A stretch of DNA of 64,000 nucleotides. Source: Oscillospiraceae bacterium (GTDB lineage: Bacteria; Bacillota; Clostridia; Oscillospirales; CAG-272). The stretch covers positions 47,614 through 111,613 of the forward strand of contig SVTL01000001.1 in assembly GCA_015063795.1 (NCBI GenBank), given 5' to 3'. Below are positions 61,857 to 64,000 of this stretch, one piece after another. The notes under the pieces were generated by a model. The model was not told where the DNA came from, did no database searches, and worked only from the letters and a program-made list of their open reading frames with translations. The translations under genes and the position numbers were made by a program. Each line of letters opens with the position of its first letter. The stretch's first letter is position 1.

Positions 61857-64000
61857 TTATTTGCTAAAATCGATCCTTGTCAGCTCGTAAGGCTCACCGC
61901 AGACCTCGGCGGAGATGACAACGGTGTAAGAGCCCTTCGGCAGTGCGGAAAGGGTGGTCTCCAACGCGCTGTATTCTTCCAAGAAGCAGAACTTACTGAA
62001 GGTGGGATGGACGGTGACGGCCGAAATGCTCGCATCGCCCGAGCGGATGTCCAGCGTGACCGATTCGATCTGGTAATTGGATTCGATGTTGCCGCGAATA
62101 CCGCTTGCGATATTGTCAGCGGTGTTGAAGGAGCGGATCGTACACCAGACGGGATCGGAGAAGCCGGTCTTCATGTCGTTGACCGTGATCGGTACATAGG
62201 AATTTCCAACGGCCAGCGATTCAAAGGTATAGCGATGGTGCGGCCAGGTGGTGGAATGGCCTCTGTTCTGGCTGATGGAGGAGGATTGCTCTAACGTGAC
62301 AAGCTTGCTTTCCTTTCCGTTGATGGTGCCGTCGGCATTTCGAACCACCTCGGGATAACCGACGATCAAGCGGGAGTGTGCAAGATATTCACCCGCAGAG
62401 GTGTTCCAACGCTGGACAATGGCATCACCTGGCTGGAGAAGCTCATAGGCTTTGTAGAGAGTTTGCAGCTGTTCTTCCTTGGTGGCGCCGCTTGCTTCGC
62501 GGATGGCACCGGTATGGGTGATGTATTTTGGCTGTCCGTAGCTTCCCACTTGATCAAAGCCGATGTTGTAAACCGGGATCATGTTGGAAGCACCAACCTC
62601 GCGGCTCAACTGATTAAAGGCATAATGGTAAGCGAGAAGAATGGAGGTGGAGCAGCTGTTGCCGGGCAGATGATACCAATCGGTGTCCACACCTGCGGGA
62701 AGAGTACCGTTTTTCAGAAGAGACGAGAAGGCGGCAGCATTGCCGTTGGCGCTGTTATAAGGCAGGCCGTAATAGGTTTTGCCGGCTTCATAGGCGGGAG
62801 TGGAATAGGAAAGTCTGCCGCTGTAATTGATGGTGATAGAGGGCGTCCATGCCACATCGGCCATTTCCCACATATAATCCACAACCTTTTGACGCATGGC
62901 TGCCGAGCGGGATTCGGAGACCGAATTGACAGCTCCGCTTTCCACGCGGTCGATGATGTTCAGCTTCAGCCAGGCGCGGTCGTCGGCATCTTCTTTTGCC
63001 GAGGCATACGCGGCCTTGGCCACCTCGTACACGCTTCTTTCGATGGGAGCGGAATAAACCGTGTGCTCCTCACCGCCGTATCTAAAGCTCATGTAGGCGA
63101 CAGCGGTGAAGGAGGAGGCGAAATGCTCAATGTCGATCTCATCAAACGTACCGGCAAAGATGCGTTTGGACGGGGTATTGTACTGCGCATCGAAGGCGGG
63201 ATCGTTCATTTCCTGACGGAGGAAGGTGTCGGTGGCATCGATGCGATAGGCACCGCCGATGCGGTCGGGACGGAGCTCCTCGGCATAGTGCAGAGCCTCG
63301 GAGGGAAGGACAAGGAAGCCGTAGGAGTCAGGCTTGATGGCGTGGCTCATGTCGATCGAGGCAATGAAGCGAAGCCCCTGCGCGGTGCTGTTGGCGGTCT
63401 TGATCTGCGCGCCGAGGCAGGTCAGAGCGGGACGGTCGATGACCGTGACGGGAATATCAATGTTGTAGAAGCCGTTGAACCACAACCGCGCGCTGGTCTT
63501 GCCGGCGGTGAGAGCGGGCAGGGTAAACAGATCGGCATGACAGGGATCGCAGGCCAGCGAAACGGTCTTACCGTTTTTGAGGGCAAAGGAAAGCTTCATG
63601 CCGCTGATGTCGAAGGCATCTCCCTCAAAATAGGTGGTCTTGTCGGGCGATGTGGCCAGACTGACCGAGCGGATGGCGTTTGTCGGGGGAAGGATGTTGG
63701 TGAAGCCGGTGTTGGTGAGCAGCTTGGTGGAATCTTTTTTGAATACAGACAGGTCCAGAAGGGTTTTGGCAGGGGGATTGTTGAGCGTTGAGGGAGCACA
63801 GGGATGGATGGCACAGTTGAGGTTGGCGATATCGGTCACTTTGATGTAAACCTCAGCCGTCTCGTTGGCAAAGCGACCGCTTCCCGCTCCATAGATGGTG
63901 CTGATCGAACCGCCGTTGACGGTGATGTAAACGTTGCCCTTCTGCCAGGGAGTCTTGTCGGCGGATGGACTGCTTGCGTTGTTGGAGGTGCCGTAAACCG
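61857..64000 (-). CDS. Large secreted protein, N-terminus cut by window edge; Ig-like module and possible NlpC/P60-like region
   Basis: The frame is open to the right edge; a GTG at 63839 is not the true start, because coding continues through 'WQKGNVYITVNGGSISTIYGAGSGRF', a repeat-like beta segment. At least 714 residues are visible. About 53 residues are followed by a linker, a bacterial Ig-like module ('SPDKTTYFEGDAFDISGMKLSFALKNGKTVSL') and a long alpha/beta region. A later region has 'YYGLPYNSANG', 'LPGNSCSTSILLAYHYAF', 'PGDAIVQRW' and 'AHSRLIVGYPE'. The Cys and His order suggests a papain-like NlpC/P60 hydrolase, an inference. A C-terminal beta domain ends the protein. Confidence 0.65.
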   Translation of the reverse strand, partial: VYGTSNNASSPSADKTPWQKGNVYITVNGGSISTIYGAGSGRFANETAEVYIKVTDIANLNCAIHPCAPSTLNNPPAKTLLDLSVFKKDSTKLLTNTGFTNILPPTNAIRSVSLATSPDKTTYFEGDAFDISGMKLSFALKNGKTVSLACDPCHADLFTLPALTAGKTSARLWFNGFYNIDIPVTVIDRPALTCLGAQIKTANSTAQGLRFIASIDMSHAIKPDSYGFLVLPSEALHYAEELRPDRIGGAYRIDATDTFLRQEMNDPAFDAQYNTPSKRIFAGTFDEIDIEHFASSFTAVAYMSFRYGGEEHTVYSAPIERSVYEVAKAAYASAKEDADDRAWLKLNIIDRVESGAVNSVSESRSAAMRQKVVDYMWEMADVAWTPSITINYSGRLSYSTPAYEAGKTYYGLPYNSANGNAAAFSSLLKNGTLPAGVDTDWYHLPGNSCSTSILLAYHYAFNQLSREVGASNMIPVYNIGFDQVGSYGQPKYITHTGAIREASGATKEEQLQTLYKAYELLQPGDAIVQRWNTSAGEYLAHSRLIVGYPEVVRNADGTINGKESKLVTLEQSSSISQNRGHSTTWPHHRYTFESLAVGNSYVPITVNDMKTGFSDPVWCTIRSFNTADNIASGIRGNIESNYQIESVTLDIRSGDASISAVTVHPTFSKFCFLEEYSALETTLSALPKGSYTVVISAEVCGEPYELTRIDFSK

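Overview
The window reads as chromosome of an anaerobic, Gram-positive-type Clostridia bacterium, probably a gut lineage near the Ruminococcaceae/Oscillospirales. The signs are the spore-lineage genes ylbJ, yqfC and yqfD; the order yqfC-yqfD-phoH-ybeY-era-recO-mutS2; the Clostridia radical-SAM pair TIGR03960/TIGR03936; an SLH-anchored exoprotein; family 4 uracil-DNA glycosylase; frequent GTG/TTG starts; and strong purine-rich ribosome binding sites. The lineage is an inference from gene content. Most of the window is moderately GC-rich housekeeping DNA. AT-richer accessory patches lie at about 26.4-28.0 kb and 30.5-32.1 kb, and a structured non-coding patch lies at 51.7-52.2 kb.

Layout. 0-4.7 kb: edge fragment of a NYN-domain gene, then a serine hydrolase, a CapA-like phosphoesterase and a D,D-carboxypeptidase. 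4.7-12.7 kb (minus): MacB-like ABC exporter, glycogen branching enzyme, SLH-anchored phosphodiester glycosidase. 13.0-24.5 kb (plus): rlmB, a membrane protein that looks like a degenerate P-type ATPase, the radical SAM pair, a divergent GyrB/ParE-like subunit, ABC-F ATPase, uracil-DNA glycosylase, AEC transporter. 24.6-34.3 kb: mixed region with a UgtP-like glycosyltransferase, tRNA-Leu, two orphan lipoproteins, putP, a phosphoribosyltransferase, an XRE-RDD membrane protein, palindromic repeats, a coiled-coil serine hydrolase and trxB. 34.5-35.0 kb: four tRNAs (Thr, Asp, His, Arg). 35.1-44.4 kb: ylbJ diverging from the yqfC-to-mutS2 cluster, with a sigma-E-like promoter between them, then a CapA lipoprotein. 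44.6-48.5 kb: two tandem CNNM/CorC proteins, a ThuA protein and a YgjP-type metallopeptidase. 48.6-50.2 kb: a small serine recombinase and a three-repeat zinc-ribbon protein. 50.3-54.8 kb: MATE exporter, a 200-bp branched palindromic element, and an ECF sigma factor fused to a 660-residue extension. 54.8-64 kb: prfB, nif3-like, trmK, DUF1858 protein, CwlD-like amidase, GH2 beta-galactosidase and a truncated secreted protein.

The most interesting signal is at 49278-49440. Two near-palindromic 16-bp sites in opposite orientation sit directly after the serine recombinase stop codon and before the zinc-ribbon gene. Their central dinucleotides are GT and AC. Between them lie a well-spaced promoter pointing at the zinc-ribbon gene and a terminator that works only on the minus strand. 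Inverting about 137 bp would turn the promoter away and place the terminator in the path of read-through, which is what an ON/OFF DNA-inversion switch would need. This is a hypothesis from sequence. Other leads are the pseudo-ATPase, the sigma-factor fusion, the unpaired topoisomerase subunit, the branched element, and an inverted pair of related elements placed just after two gene stops.
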